From Henricia sp. BOLD:AAB3569 (taxonomy: Eukaryota; Echinodermata; Asteroidea; Spinulosida; Echinasteridae): a stretch of 64,000 nt of DNA. The translations under genes were made by a program, and so were the position numbers. The DNA is taken from contig JBBELK010000162.1 in NCBI GenBank assembly GCA_037783545.1, positions 2,232,001 to 2,296,000 on the forward strand, written 5' to 3'. Shown in pieces: positions 1 to 14,500 of this stretch. A model generated the notes under the pieces. That model searched no databases and had not been told where the DNA came from. It worked only from the letters and a program-made list of their open reading frames with translations. Numbering within the stretch: the stretch's first letter is position 1; each line of letters begins with the position of its first letter.

Positions 1-2340
1 GTAAGCGCTTTGTTCAGTTTTATCTTCAGCGGGCCGTCTAGAAGACAAGCCCAACGCCTTAATCAAGGCTACCTTTCTACAAGAATTCAGTGTGTACCTT
101 TTGTGGTATATGCATAGTCATTCTGCAGGGCAGAATCAGGCCTTAAGCTTCAGAGGGGAAAGGCCACTTGGCCTTGAAGGCTCCCACAAAGAAGGGGGCA
201 CCAAGGCCAATTGAAAGGGCACCAAGGCCATTTTTAAAAATTGTATTTGTTGATGACTTAATGTCACTTCCCTTCAATTTGAAGACGGTGTTCAAGATGA
301 TGTATTTGTTTTTACTTTACAAGCTTTCTGGTGCATTTGAGAGCTATTCTCGGGTCTTGAAGGGCTTGTTACATGTGTTATAGTATAGATTCTCAAGGAT
401 TTTTTTGTGCAGATTAATACCTGCACTTAACTCTTAAGCCCTATGCACAAACTCTATGGAGACCGACTTGGTAAAAAACGTTTTTCCTAAGTAGACTAAC
501 TTTTTGGTCTACTTTTTCCCTCAGTAAAATGACAAATTCCCGCAGATTTTCTCTTTTTGGAAGTTGAGCTGCGGAAAGAATTGGGAAGTTGACCATGGCT
601 TGATACCTTGTGTGCAAAACATAATGAGACGGGCTGAAAAAAATCTAAGTGTTTCCTCACAAAATCTTAAATTTTTCCCACTCTTGAAATGTTGGTTTCC
701 CCCCCAAATTTGCACATTCCAATGCTAGACGAGTCATTTTAAAGAAAAAAATCTGATCAACCTCCCAATTCTTAGCAAAATGTTATTCACAGACCGTGCT
801 GCGCCCATTCATGTGGCCCAGGCCAGGCTTTGTAGGCCGATCTTCCCGGTCCCCGCATGCGCTGCATGCAGTAGCAGGCTCGGCACGGCCGCGGCCGGTC
901 CTTGCCGGTAACTGGCGTTTGACAATACCGTTCCAATTTTGAAATACACGTATTCTCATTTCCCAAATACATATACTTAATACATGAGAGTGGAAGATAT
1001 TTTCCATAAAAATAACGATCGAGCAAATTACGGTCGTTGCGATGCACGAAAAGTTTCATTTACGATCGACAGCCAAGCTACATGTACTAACTGATCAACT
1101 GCATGCACACAAAACATGCCATACGTTTTCCAAGAAAGTGTAGCGACCGTGTTGTAAAACGCATGCCGATTGGTCGATAAAAATAATATGACACGTTGGT
1201 ACTAAATTCTAGCCAATAACATTTACGTTAGCAAAACAGCGATCGGCACGGGTTGGCCTTTTATCAAGCCACTCGCTTGGATTTACTGTGTTCACGCGCG
1301 TTGCTTTTCGCAGGCTTTTTGTGCTGTTGCACAGAGAACGTATTGGAACAACTTATAAAAGGCTAGCTACAGTACCATCATGCAAGCACATGCCGCGATG
1401 TGTAGCGATAGCGAAGCGGCCGTGCCGTATGCGGATTACTACCGGGATCCTACCAGGACCGGACCGGACCGGCTGTTCTGCCGTGCGATTCGGAAGAATG
1501 ATTAAATTATTTTTTTGCGGGAGACATTTCTGCTGCAAATTTGAAGTGTGGTGTTCAGAGCTGAAGTGTTGCGATCTGAGGGGCACATCAGCCAATGTGG
1601 CCGAAAGGTATATGTTTTTTAAAAGGGCATCACTGCAATTCACTAGGGCATCGCGTCAATGGCCGCTGGTGGTTGCTGTAAAGATTGAAGCCTGCAGAAT
1701 TAATGATGACAATGCGATTTTAACCCTAGATCAAATCTCGGGGGTGGCCCTGAGGCAATGCAGGGATGAAAATAAGCTTTGATTCCTACTTGAAATTCTC
1801 ACCTCCACGCCACCCCGGAGCCACCCCTGAGATTTCTATTTCCCTGGGGCGAGTTCAACCCTGTTCTGGACCAGGGTTTAAAATGTTTTGTCCCCTGGAT
1901 GAGACACTTTCCCTGACGTGAGAATGGTAGTGTGAAAAGGGGAAGGATTGAGTTCTTGCTTGTTCACATAAGAGACGAATTGCTGGTCTCCGGGGTGAGT
2001 TCGCCCCGGGGCGAGTTTCAGAACAAGTGTGAATTGATGCGGGTTAAACTTAGGGAGTCGCCCCATAGCGAGTTCACCCGGAGGGAGTCGCCCCATAGCG
2101 AGTTGCCCCATAACGAGTTGCCCCATAGCGAGTTCACCCGGAGCGAGTTCACCCCGGGGATGGCTGTTCTAGTGTAAAAAGGCCTTGTCATGCAAATGCA
2201 AAGAGTCTATACATGGTGTTATCAATATGCAATTTGTTTTAATATAAAGATTATGATAATTCTACTGTCTGCGTTTTTCGCATATGTGTGGCCAATAAAA
2301 CAGTGAATAATTAATGTGATTGTGTTGTTAATGATTACAG
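1..2340. other. Upstream intronic sequence, no exon recognised
   Basis: No CUB half-domain with splice sites is visible. The stretch has GC-rich islands near 800-920 and 1390-1500 and a short-period repeat at 1985-2155. The first six bases, gtaagc, resemble a splice donor, so the preceding exon might end at the window edge, but this is only suggestive. Confidence 0.5.
1985..2155. repeat. Degenerate short tandem repeat (gccccatagcgagtt / cacccggagcgagtt)
   Basis: Roughly 15-bp units ending in gagtt recur at 2066-2155, with related units from 1985. The minus-strand open frame here only translates the repeat (MGQLxMGxL-like units) and has no other support. Confidence 0.7.
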
Positions 2341-2538
2341 ATTGTGGCGGTGTGTTGGCAGCTGGTACCACGCTCCTCAGTTTCTCTTCACCCAACTTCC
2401 CCAATGGCTATGGCACGAATCTGGACTGCAGCTGGTTGATTGAGACAAACCCCGGCCAGACAGTCCGATTTGAATTCACTGCATTGAACCTGGAGTTTCA
2501 TTTCACCTGCTACTATGACTACATTCAACTGTATGATG
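2341..2538 (+). CDS. CUBN: Exon 1: CUB-a, first half
   Basis: Acceptor ends at 2340 (gattacag) and the donor gttagt starts at 2539. Both ends are phase 1. The peptide opens with CGGVLAAG, carries SSPNFPNGY, Cys-Ser-Trp and TCYYDY, and stops at YDG. Glu lies eight residues before the Asp of YYDY, the spacing of calcium-binding CUBs. The phase-1 entry requires a G from an upstream exon outside the window. Confidence 0.9.
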
Positions 2539-5500
2539 GTTAGTAGTTTATTTTGTATAGACTGCTTTCTGGTGACATGTCTTCTGCCATTTTGGATCAT
2601 GACCCATGTGGTCTGAGCCCTAACCAGCAAAATAAGCATGAAAAGCATATTGGTTGCTTTACCGTGCTTTTGGTTGTTGCACTGAATAAGATAAAATAAT
2701 CTTTCTTCAGCCTACGGCGCTCTGTGAGTGCCATCCTACTCGTTTAGATACCGAGATGATTTATCTCACCAAGTCGACTTACAATGTGGATTGTGTTGAC
2801 TTGTCGAGACACTAAGTCGACTTGCCAAAATAATTTATGTTGCTAAGATGACTTCCCAAATCTACTAAGTCTACTGAGATATTTTAGCAAGATATTTTGC
2901 CAAGTCGACTTGACTTTCATAATTCTCTCGCCAATTCCACTGAAAAGATTAACAAGGCAACTTGCCAACATAAATATCTCGCCAATGCAACTTAATCCAT
3001 GTTATACTGTTATTATTATTATTATTAATTTCTGGTACTGAAACCAAGGATTCCTCAAAAGTGCCCATTGCACTGTCGCTCGCGCGGCAAGCGTGAGGAA
3101 ACCCATGATGAATTAGATATGGCCAGAGACACCGGGGAATCCCTCCCCTTCTCTTCACGAAGAAATGCTCTGGGATCTTTAAAGTGCGTTACTTTACCTA
3201 ACGCACCGGACCAACGGCTTTACATCCCTTCCGAAGGATGGAGAAAGTGTGATCAAGTGCCTTTCTCAAGAGCACAAGTGTCACAACCTGTCGCGGCCCG
3301 GAATCGAACCCACATTAATTCTAGTACTGGCAGGAACTTGAGTTCGATGCACTAGACCGCTCGGCCATAACACCCAGTGTGTTTACCCTTGATCCCGAGC
3401 TCGGGTTCAAATACCGAGCTCGGGATCAACTCCGGATCACAAACTAAGTGTAAACGCTCTTGAGACCAAATTTGGCACAGGACCAGACCCCAAGATTTGG
3501 TCTCGCGTCTGCGGAGGTTCAAACCCCGAGCTCGGGATCAGTTTGCAGTTAGGTAAGCAATTAATCTTTCCCACATCCGTTTGACAGCTGTTGCGGGAGA
3601 AAAGCGCTCGAAATTCAAGCAGGCTTACACACTAGTGTAGTACAATGTACCTGCACACATTGTTTTGTTCATGCACACATACATGTAGAGCATGACCTAA
3701 CTGCAACTTCTGGTGCCGCGCTAGAGATCAACAGAGTGTAAACGCGGCACTCAGAATCATTGCGGTTTAACAATCTTGATCCCGAACTTTAGACCAGTGT
3801 AAACACGGCAAAAGTCAATTTAAATTATCTCGGAATCTAATCAATTCAAGTGGGATGGCACTCACAGAGCACCGTAGCACCCGGATCTGTAGTCTTTAAA
3901 GGAATACTTTAAAGGAATAAAGCATTAATGGAGTTAAGCTATTGACCTTTATCAAGGTGCGGCCATCTTCCCTATCCCCTGTTTAAAACAATGTAACCAA
4001 ATCGAGGCTCAGGAAAAATAGTTTTGCCCCCAAGTGAAATTGTCATGTGTGCATAATGCTACAGTCACACGGTCATATACGGATCTTGCGGACGCTGCGG
4101 ATTTTTGTCCGTAAAAATCCGCAGAATCCGTATCTATCCATAATGGATCCGTAATTAATCCGCCAAATCCACAGCATCCGCCAGGATCCGCAGAAATATT
4201 TTGAAAATCTCAAAATATTTTTTAAAGTTCCCGCGGATAAAAAATCCGCAATGCATCCGTAATTATCCGTAATATACGTAACTCTCCGTAAACTATCCGT
4301 AAAAATTTGATGTCACCTGCCGCAATTGTTTTTCATTTAGGCGTAAATGTCCGTATTTATCTGTAATTCATCCGCAATTATCCGTATTTCATGGCTAATT
4401 TAACTTTTCTGCGCAGTTTTTAAGTGATTTTCTGCGGATATAAAAAATATAAAAAATCCGCAGCATATCTATTTGACCGTGTGACTGTAGCATTACAAAG
4501 GCAAACACGTATCATGATCACGGAACTGTGCAGCACAGACAGTTATTCTTCCACTCACAACAATGGTAGATTAAACGAGCTATTGCGCAATTGTGCAGAT
4601 GCACGGGTCGTACTCGACACGTACATGGAAAAATACGAAGATGGATGTACCGTGATAAAGGTCTATTGGTCTCTTTCTCAGTCTCGTCTCGTTCATGTCT
4701 TGGTCTCGAAAGGGCTGGTACGTCTTGGTGTTGCAAGCTGCCAAAGTCTAAGGTTTTTCCCTTCGTGATTTATCTGGACTACAACAAAAATCCCCTTGTT
4801 TATCTTCTGATTTGATTCAGTAGCATGCTGCCCTCTCAGACAATGCAACTTGATATATCTGTAGAGTTGAGTCAAATTGACTTACTGGTGACTAGGCCTA
4901 CATGTATTTGGGTCTTTCCACAGTAATAGGGTACATTCGAGATCTTAGATCCCAGTTCACTTCAAATGTCTTAATTTTATCTTTAAATTATCAAGCTAAA
5001 CTGAGGAAATAACTTTTTCACCAAGGAGTACGAAAAATAGTCCTACAACATACATTTGTGAAAATCCTGTGCACAAATTTTCCTATTACGCATGTAACAA
5101 AGACGGAAAAATATGTCACAAAATGGTCTGTCTACGTTACATACGTAATAGGAAGAATTGTACACAAGCTTTTCAAAAATGTATGTTGTGGCAGCAGTTT
5201 CTTACCTTTTGAGCAAAAGTTATCTCTTGAGAACAAAACAAGGACATTTCTTTAATTCTGAGATAAACTAAAGACATCTGAAAGGAATTATTGACTTATT
5301 TTTCAAATGTACCCCATTACTGTGGACAGACCCATTTAGCCAGCTGCAACAGGCAAGTTATCCATTGTGGAACGACTCAAATGTATATTTATCCCATTAA
5401 ACATTGGTCTCAGATTTACAGGTCTATATGACGTCTATGGGCAAGTATACCGTAAAGGTCAACAAGGATTTGTAGAAGGTTTAATATTTCAGCAAGTATT

Positions 5501-8500
5501 TATTCAAACATTTGCTGCCTGAGGTTTTTCAACTCCATACACAGGTTTGACCAAAAGATTGTATCCATCATATTTCAATTCAGGCTCTGTTGTAGATTCA
5601 GGCACCAGCATTGGCAAGTACTGTAGTCGACAAGATCCTTTACCAGCGCCGATCTTTTCTACATCTAATGTTCTCCTTGCTGTCTTCCACTCGGACGCTT
5701 CACACAATGGCACAGGCTTCCAAGCTTCGTATCAGTCTTGTAAGTCAATAGTTTTTTTTGCTGGATCTTTGTCTAGTAGATACATTTATTTGGGCCTTAG
5801 GGGTAATCAAAGTTTAGTGTTAAAGAAACACACCGGCTTACTGTTTAAATAATGTAGCAATCTAGCATCCTTGACAATAATATTTTGATTAACTAGAAAT
5901 GTTTAAAATTAACAAAAGAGACAAATGTTGGGCTATACGCTTTACCAGCCGTCGCGATGTATTATGTATGTTTGTAAATAAAGGTGGCGTTCGATATGGG
6001 TCGACACGTGTTTAACCTCGATTCCTTGTTTTTCCTGACTCATCACACCTTGCATGATCCCTCAGGTCAGCGCTGACTCGAGGAAGCGCATCGAACGCAA
6101 CGTTTTGGTGTCTTTAGCGCCCTCAATAGGCCTATGCTGTTTTTTCTTCGGATATATTTATCGCCGCGAACGCGAAGCGAAGACACGAAAATCTGAGAGA
6201 TTCTCTCGTCCATATCAACACCTAAGATTTGACTTAAATCTAGAATTTAAGCGTGACACTTAAATTTCATGACTTAAGTCGTTTTGTGAATACGGGGCCA
6301 ATTTCATGGCACGGCTTAGCAGCCGATTTTGTGCTAACAGAATTACATAACGAAAGAATGTTGATAAACTGCCTTGCAGAAATTTCAGCCACATAGATGC
6401 AGTAATACTTCTCGCAGAATGAGACTGCAACTTCTTCTTCTTTTCCCCTGGTTAGACTGTGGAGGGCGCCTTACATCTAATGTAGGCACAATCACCAGCC
6501 CACTGTACCCATCCAACTATCCTAGTAACCAGCATTGTGTTTGGGTGGTGGAGGTGGCAGCAGGCACAACCATTGAAGTCTCCTTCCAGACAAGTTTCAG
6601 CATTGTCACTAGTACCAACTGCAACAATGATTATGTCCAGGTAATTTATAATAAAGTCATCACATATTGTAACGTCTACATCCTTGATTTGATGTCTTCT
6701 TACATAGCCAACAATTAACTTAGTTATATTGTCCGTGGTTCTCAGCAAATTCAATTTTTTTTTCTCCGAATGAATTTTTAAAGCATTTACTTTATTTTAA
6801 CAAAAAACATCATATACATGCTATACTTTGTATTTCAGACATTGGCAACCCTGTGAAAACCGCCGTTTTTTTTACGGTAGTTTTTCGCGCCTTGCCGCGG
6901 CGTACGGTGCGCCCTCTGGACTAGTGGCTTGTCAAATCTCTTTTCTTCTGTCTCGGAAGACTTTCTAAGACATAAGAAACAGAAGAAAAGAAATTAGACA
7001 GGCCACCAGCCGAAAAGGCATGCTGTGTGCTGCGCAATTACAGACCAAACACGGGGACTCAGACTTGGGCAAGTCTACTCCAATAATTCAAAATAATGGT
7101 CGTAATTGTTCAATAACTAAATGTTGGTTTGTTTTTTTCCTCGTTTGTTTCCCTCATTTTAAACATGTATATACGTGTACATATATACATGTATCATGTA
7201 TATACCTGCCGCCATGCTTTAATTTTTTTTGTTGGAAAATACTGCATTAATTGTTTCACTTAATAGATATCAAAGTGACAAATCAGCTAAATTCAAATTG
7301 ATGTTTATACACATGGGGAAACTCTTCAGTTGATGCAAAAAACATTACTCACAGGACACACATTTACATGTATTCGAGTCTTTCCAAGGTAAAGGGTGTA
7401 TTTTGGCAACACAGACCATATTTTCGAGGAAATGCCTTTGTCAGGTCTGAAACAAAAAAATAAGTTTAAGTTGTTCTAAAGAGATAACTTAGGCCCAAAA
7501 AGAGTTACAAATAGTGTGACAACATCCCTTTCTAAAATCCCTGTGTACAAATTTCTAATATACGCTCGTAACCAGGACGGCCTAAAATGTAACATAAGTG
7601 TCCGTCTCGGTTACGAGCATATATTGGAAATTTGTACACAGGGTTTTTAGAAAGGCATGTTGTCACACTATTTGTAACCCTTTTTGGGCCTAAGTTATCT
7701 CTTCAGAACAACTTGAACTTATTTTTTTTATATCGAAACCAGACAAAGGTATTCCTTGAAAACATGGTCTGTGTTGCTAAAATGCCCCCTTTACTATGGA
7801 AAGACCCATTTCTAAAACAACCATTCCTCAATGAAATTTGGTGGTGCACATAAGCTTGGTAATACCCAAGACATTTCATGGAATTACCGGGTTTTAATTT
7901 GAAAGTTTATGTTACAATGTATTTTGAAACATTAATTTTCCATTTGTCAGCTTTTGAATGGCGGGGAGGCCAGTTCTCCAGTTCTGGGTAAATACTGCGG
8001 CACGTCGGCCCCCGCCCAGATGGAGACCAACAGTAATCTACTCAGGGTGGAATTTGTCTCAGATGGTTCCGGAGCATCTAGTGGATTTAGTTTGTCTTAC
8101 CAGGCACAACAGCAAGGTATGCTCGTGGATAATCATCCACCAGTTTTTAAATGTACATTTGTTGCATTTTTAGCCTTCAGTTTTGATATTGTTCTTCTAT
8201 CTTAAAGGTACACACCGGCCTAGTGTTTACATGATTTAGTGATGTAGCAGCATTGACAGAACTTTTTTGATGGTCGTTGTGAAAAAAAAATCATCAAAAT
8301 ATCCCGTAATTTACTAAAGAAGTGCAAAATTAACAAAAACGGTAAAAAGACGGGTTGTACGCTTTACCAGCCGTTGCAACTATGCGCGAGCTTCACGACT
8401 TTGTCACAAACGATTCGCTCTTTTCCTACCGGAGATATCTGCAATTTTCTGATCACGATTTCACTGGACAGCCCGGACGACCGATTATGAATTTCCGTTT

Positions 8501-11500
8501 TCTCTGGAGAAGTTAGCATCATGTTTTTTCTTCACGAACGTACATGTACACCGACCAACCCGCCGTGTGTGCACTCGGTATATTTGCCGTGCTGCGCGGT
8601 GCAATCCACCGTAGTTTGCCATACTAGCACGCGCTCGCCGAGTCCCATTCTCCGGACTCTCTAAACAAACATTTCTGTTCGAATTTTCATACTTATGTTC
8701 AACTTTGTTTCATACCTGTATAAATAGTCTCTCTTTTGTCAATTACTTATAAATATTGTGAAAAAATCAGAGTTGAATTTGGTGCAGTTCTGCAGTAAGA
8801 AACTTTCATGCGACTGGACACAAAACTAACTCGCAAGACCATGTGACTTTTCGGAACCAGAATCTGGTTCCGAAAAGTCACGTGACATCTGTTTTTTGAA
8901 AATTGCTCAAAAACGGCAAAATTCTGTGGTTTCTTTTCAGGATATGTTCAGTTTATTTCGGAAGGGCATTCAGAATCTGGTATGGGTCAATTCCGAGCCC
9001 AAAATAGCCCAACGAAACCGGTGTGTACCTTTAAGTAAATTGTGTGTTCCACTTCATTGCTGGCTACATTTGAGGATTTTCAAACAATTCTTCAATTCAC
9101 CTGCAAAATCTCAAGCATGGAGGATTCAAAGTTGGCAATGAGTATCGGACATTAGCACCAAAAATACTAATTTGGAGTATTGTGGTTTACTAACTCGACC
9201 CGTTGCATCGAGAATTGGCGAAATTTGCACGGAAAGTTTGAAAGATAGTTTCGTTTTAGTACTTGAAAGCCGCAGCTCAATAGCGACGGGTAAAGAATCT
9301 AGACTGCATGGTGGAAATTAAAAACCGTTGTAGCACTGAAAACACACGCCTTATGTCAATAAGCATTCTACAGATGAAGAATAAAACATACAATGGTGCA
9401 TGAGTTCATTTTTACAACAGGCACACCTTTTCTGAGAAACACTTTTAACTTTCACCTTTTTAGGCCGTGTCCGAATTAGCTTTTTAGAAGTATGGCGGGG
9501 AAAAAAATTTTTTTATGTGGGTATACATTTTTTAAACAATTGTGTTTCTTTCAAAAAGCTTGATTTTCCTGTTGTAATTATAATACAGAGACAGAATTAT
9601 AATAAAATAAATAAGTAAAAAGTGACAAATGCAGTTATTTTGCATTTACTTTGAATTTATACCCAAATCAAAGTGCGTCCTCCTATTGTGTCAGCCATAC
9701 TTTATAAAGGCTAATTTATTGGCTGTTAGATGCAAGTCAATAGTAGATGATGGCTGCATCACATTCTATAGACTTATATGTAAATTCAAGACTAGGCTAA
9801 TGAACTCGGACATGGCGTAACACGTTGACTGCCGAGTATGGCGTTCCCACAAGGCGTGTTCCCATTTTCTACGAGTATACCTATAGTGGCAGAACCCGGT
9901 ACACCTGTTACTACGAGTATACTCGTAGTCGGCTTTCAACTTGTTAACACACTGTCTGAACATACAGTAAACTCCGGCTAAGTCGGCACTCTTGGGACCC
10001 GAAAATTTGTGCCGACTTACGCGAATGCCGACATATGCCATAAGTCGTCATTTGCCGACTTACACAACGTTACACGAACGGCCTATGCATGTGGGTGATT
10101 CTATAAATTTGGGGTCCAACGTGTGACATTTTCCTGTCCCTGTTACACCTGACATACTGCCATTTGCCATACAAGTATCATTAAAAATGCCTTCAAAACA
10201 TATTTTTATGAATTGTACTTTATGTAATCACTCCTTGAAATAGAAGGCGTTTAAAGAATATGTCCTGAATTTACAAACTACAACATTTTACAAGATGTCA
10301 GACGTAACAGGGGACAGAAAAATTGGACCCCAAATTTATAGAATGACCAATATGGTTAATTGCAGCACGGAGGCTTTGATTTACCTTGGTTTAATCTCCT
10401 TGTTTTTGGGGTCGATTCCAGCAACGAAATCCTTAATTGATTTATGTGAACGTCATGTTTTTATGGACACGCTAAATACGCGCGCGCGTGAGCGAGCACG
10501 TGTAAAGTTCTACATGTAATGGATGTACATGTATGCATCATGCGACGACTCCCAAAATGGAAAGTGCGCATGCGTACAGGGGAAACCCCTTTTTGAGTGC
10601 ACGCAATCTCACACATGGCCAGGGCTGCGTTCCACATACGCGAACGTTGCCAACGTTTGCCACTGGTAGTGCTTTTGTGCACTGGTCTATGGAAAACCGG
10701 GTACCAGTTGTTGGCGAACGATGCAAACGTTTGCAATGTTCGCGTGTTTCGAACGCAGCCCTGGCTGTAACATGACAACACCGATACACTGGCGACCACG
10801 GTCCGTGCGTGCCAATAAACAGACGTCAGTTAAGCAGTGTTTGTCTTTTCACTCGACACTTCTTAAAAACCGCAGGGAAGGAAATCGATGCCATATTGTG
10901 TGTTTTTTTTAAGTGCCGACTTACACAAAGGATTTTGTATTGCATTTTGTTGAAATGGACCGAGAATAACATGCCGACTTGGGCGAAATGGCGACTTACA
11001 AATGCCGATTTAGAAACATATATTTCAATGGAAATGCATTATAGACGATCCGGACTTTCGTCGGACGGCCGACTTAGGCGATTTGCCGACTTGTACGATG
11101 TCGACTTAGCCGGAGTTTACTGTAGCTGGATATTAAAGGAGCTTGTCTGGATTTTGAAAAAAACAAATATTTTCATTCTAACTTAACAATCAAACAAAAT
11201 ACCTTACGGGAAATTTGCAATTCAAATTCTCCAATTTAGATATTAAGCTAAAAGGTTTGTGTAATCACTGCACTGCTTTATGTAACTGATACATTAGTTT
11301 ACTAAAGTTCGGTGGATTTTTGACAATATCCTTTGAAATATACAGATTGAGGGCGTGAAATTTCAAAAATACGACACATAATATGGTTGACACGTCTGGG
11401 GAAAATAGGGGATCAAAAATGTGATGCTCCTTTAATAACAAGTGGAAAGTTGAGCCAATCTGACCAACTGCTGTAGTACATGAACATTCATATATATGGT

Positions 11501-14500
11501 GTATATCTGATTTCAGGGTGCGGTGGACAAATTGAACTTTCTAGCAGCTACCCGAGCAGTGACATCATGTCGCCCAACTATCCCAACGAATATCCACATA
11601 ACGTTGAATGCATCTGGACTGTTACAGCGCCCTCGGGCCAAGCTATCGGCATGACGTTTGACGCACAGTTTAACATTGAACTACATTCAAAGTATAGTAA
11701 TGTTGTGTTTTGATGCATTATGCCAATAATTCAAGCCACAGTGGGAAGGAATTTCTTTATAATAGACGAATAAAGTGTGTTGTTGGTTGCAAGGTTAATT
11801 GGGTCTAAACAATCTGAAATGTCCATTGCACATTTTGCTTTCGGGTGCGTGTAGTTTCTGTTTGCGTGTCTGTGTTTCATATGCGCTGACAAGGGCGCGA
11901 GCGCAACTGCGGGCCAGACAAGAAAGTGTTTAAGACTGGACAGCCGGTCTTTATCGTTCGTTTAAGACTGGCCCTGTGACGTGCTCTCGGCCTATAGGGA
12001 TTCATAAATTGTCCACGGTATTTTATGAATTATAATTATTACATTTATATAGCACACATTCTATATGGATATGTTCACGTTTGCTGAACATTATAATGGG
12101 TTTTTACCACCTGAACATCAAACAAATGTTTGCTTCTGGGATTTGTTAAGTGTGTTATTACTAGGCCAATGGCATTACATCCCTGGATGGAGCAAGCGTG
12201 TGTATAAGTGTCTTGCTTAAGGGCACAGGTACCACAGCTGGGTATCTAACCTGCAGTATTGCAAGCCAGTAACCAAAACTACTCCGCCACAAGATTAAGA
12301 GAAATTTCAATTGAATTGGATCCTTTCCTTGTTTTTCTTGTTTAGTTGCAACTACGACTATCTCCAGATCTTGGATGGCTCATCTGAAAATGCTGCACAG
12401 CTTGGTAAATTTTGTGGTACGACTGTACCGGACACTGTATCAACAACTGGCAATGCGGCGTTCATTCGATTCCGCACGGACTCCAGCAGGGCTCATGTGG
12501 GCTTCAAACTGACTGCCTCCATTGGTAAGATTGCTTAGGGCCGTTTCCCATGAAGGCTGAATGCAACATATGGTTTCCCAGCTTGTCATGATAGACTTCG
12601 AGACCTAAACAAATCAGTTTGATGCCAAATGTGTGCGTCTGTCATAATAATAAGACACATGGGATTAGTTTAAGATTGTGGGATCAAGTGATCACTACTC
12701 ACCTTGATGAGTACAACCAAAGAAAAAATAGAATAAATTCAACACAGCGTGTTATTAATATAATTAGGATCCCACAAAATGGAAGGACATTTTTAAAACC
12801 ATTCATTGAGTACATGAGTTATGATTTAGGCTTTGAATGAAAAAATTTATGTTTTCAGAAAAATATTTTTTAAAAAGAAAGAAGGTATCGGTGATGTTTT
12901 TCACAGTGTGCTGAAAATATGTTCAGCAGGTAGGAAATATTAGCGACAGTTGGAAAATGTGTTTTCAGTAATAATGATTTTTTTTTTTTACAGGTGAACA
13001 TTTTTGTAGTAATTGGGTACGTTTTTCGTGGTCAAGAAATTTTTTTTGAGATAGATAACATTTTTGTGATGGTTGTAAAGTGGTTGCAGCAGGCAAAGAA
13101 AAAAACAGTCACCACGATCAAGAAATAATTGTGGCATTTAGAAAAATATTTGTTGGATGCAGAAAATAGAAAATGTTTCCCACTTCCCAGTGATATCCAG
13201 ATGTGCCAATAACTAGTTATGACTGCTGGTAATATTTTGTATGACCGCAGCTGACATTTTTCTATTCAGGCAAGCATTTCACACCACCACCAAAATTCCC
13301 TGTAACCATTTTCTGATCTTTGCACCTAATCTTCACAACAACAAAAAATATATTTTCCATTCAGACACAGACACAGACACCTATACGTCATTTATCGCAG
13401 GCATATGTCATCAGTGCTTGTGGGAAAAGGTCTTATAGAAAATAATAATACCTACCAAGCAAAATGTGGTCTGAATGACTAAAATCACAGTTTATTTTCA
13501 GCCCTGACATATATGGGAAGAATATGAGAAAAGCCAGATAACCGTGAAATTCACATGTTATGGTTAAAATTGTTTGTGAAAATGACGTGACAATTTTCAG
13601 CACAAAATTCCAAGAAATCACCATTCATAGATTCCTGGAGACTAGCTCTGACTAAAACCTGTTGTGGTTTTTTAATTCCCTTGAGTATTGGCCATTGTTG
13701 TTGTTTACACAAGGGTAATCTCTGCTATTAAGTGGATCACATCAACTGTCTAAAGAGATAATGGGAAATCCTATTAGGAGGTGCTAATCTCAGTAATCCA
13801 ATTATCTTAATCCCTTTTCCTTCACACCTGCTAGCACAGTGAATTATGTGAACACCAACACCGTTTTTACACTCGAACCGGCAAAGGTGGATACAGATCC
13901 AGCATTTTTATTGCGACCCAAAACTGAACATTTGCCACGTTTACACTACACCCCAAATCGCTTCAACTCGCTTCAGAAACTGCAAAAGTCACCACTAAAT
14001 GTAACTGCAGTGCATGCGTGAGCTGTTAGGTGTTGCTGCACTATAGATTGGTCAATTAAATCTACTACACTGTGGGCACCGCCCCAAGGACACTCAAATT
14101 GCCCAATCTGTATCTGGGTAGCGTTTACACTACAAACGACCTTGACGATTGCAGGGTTCAACCCCACAATTGCGGGGTTCAACCCTCCCCCAAAGGTGAC
14201 TTGAAAAGGGCGAATCAGACCCAGGTCTTTATCCGCCTTTTTCAATTCATCTTTTGCATTTACACTTTGTGCCTACCCGGCTTCAACTCCCCTTTTTGGA
14301 AATTGCGGAGTTCGATTCGGCAAAGGTGAATCGAGTGTAAACGGGCCGCAAATAAAAATGCTGATGGAAGCAAAGTGAAAATGAAGTGTTATTTCACACC
14401 ATGTTTACACTTGAAATGGCAAAGGTGGATACAGACCTGGCATTTTTATTGCAACCACAAAACTAGAAAATTTGCTGTGTTTACACTGCACCAATGTTTA

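Larger units (their letters stand above)
9965..11122. mobile_element. TA-flanked pogo/Tigger-like non-autonomous transposon
   Basis: TA dinucleotides (9963-9964 and 11123-11124) flank inverted ends cagtaaactccggctaagtc and the matching ttagccggagtttactg. Gccgactta words repeat within both ends. The CAGT...TTAA/CTAAGTCGG-like terminus resembles pogo/Tigger-group ends. No transposase frame is convincing. It carries two nested foldbacks (10092-10350 and 10616-10770). Confidence 0.8.

Noticed and set aside
1288-1782. 164-codon plus-strand open frame
   Set aside because: It is GC-rich and rich in Cys and Arg, with no known motif, splice context or start context. An overlapping minus-strand frame is also open. 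It is most likely chance.
10461-10912. Overlapping frames on both strands
   Set aside because: They lie in the agggctgcgttc foldback nested in a pogo-like element. Symmetry of the palindrome opens both strands.
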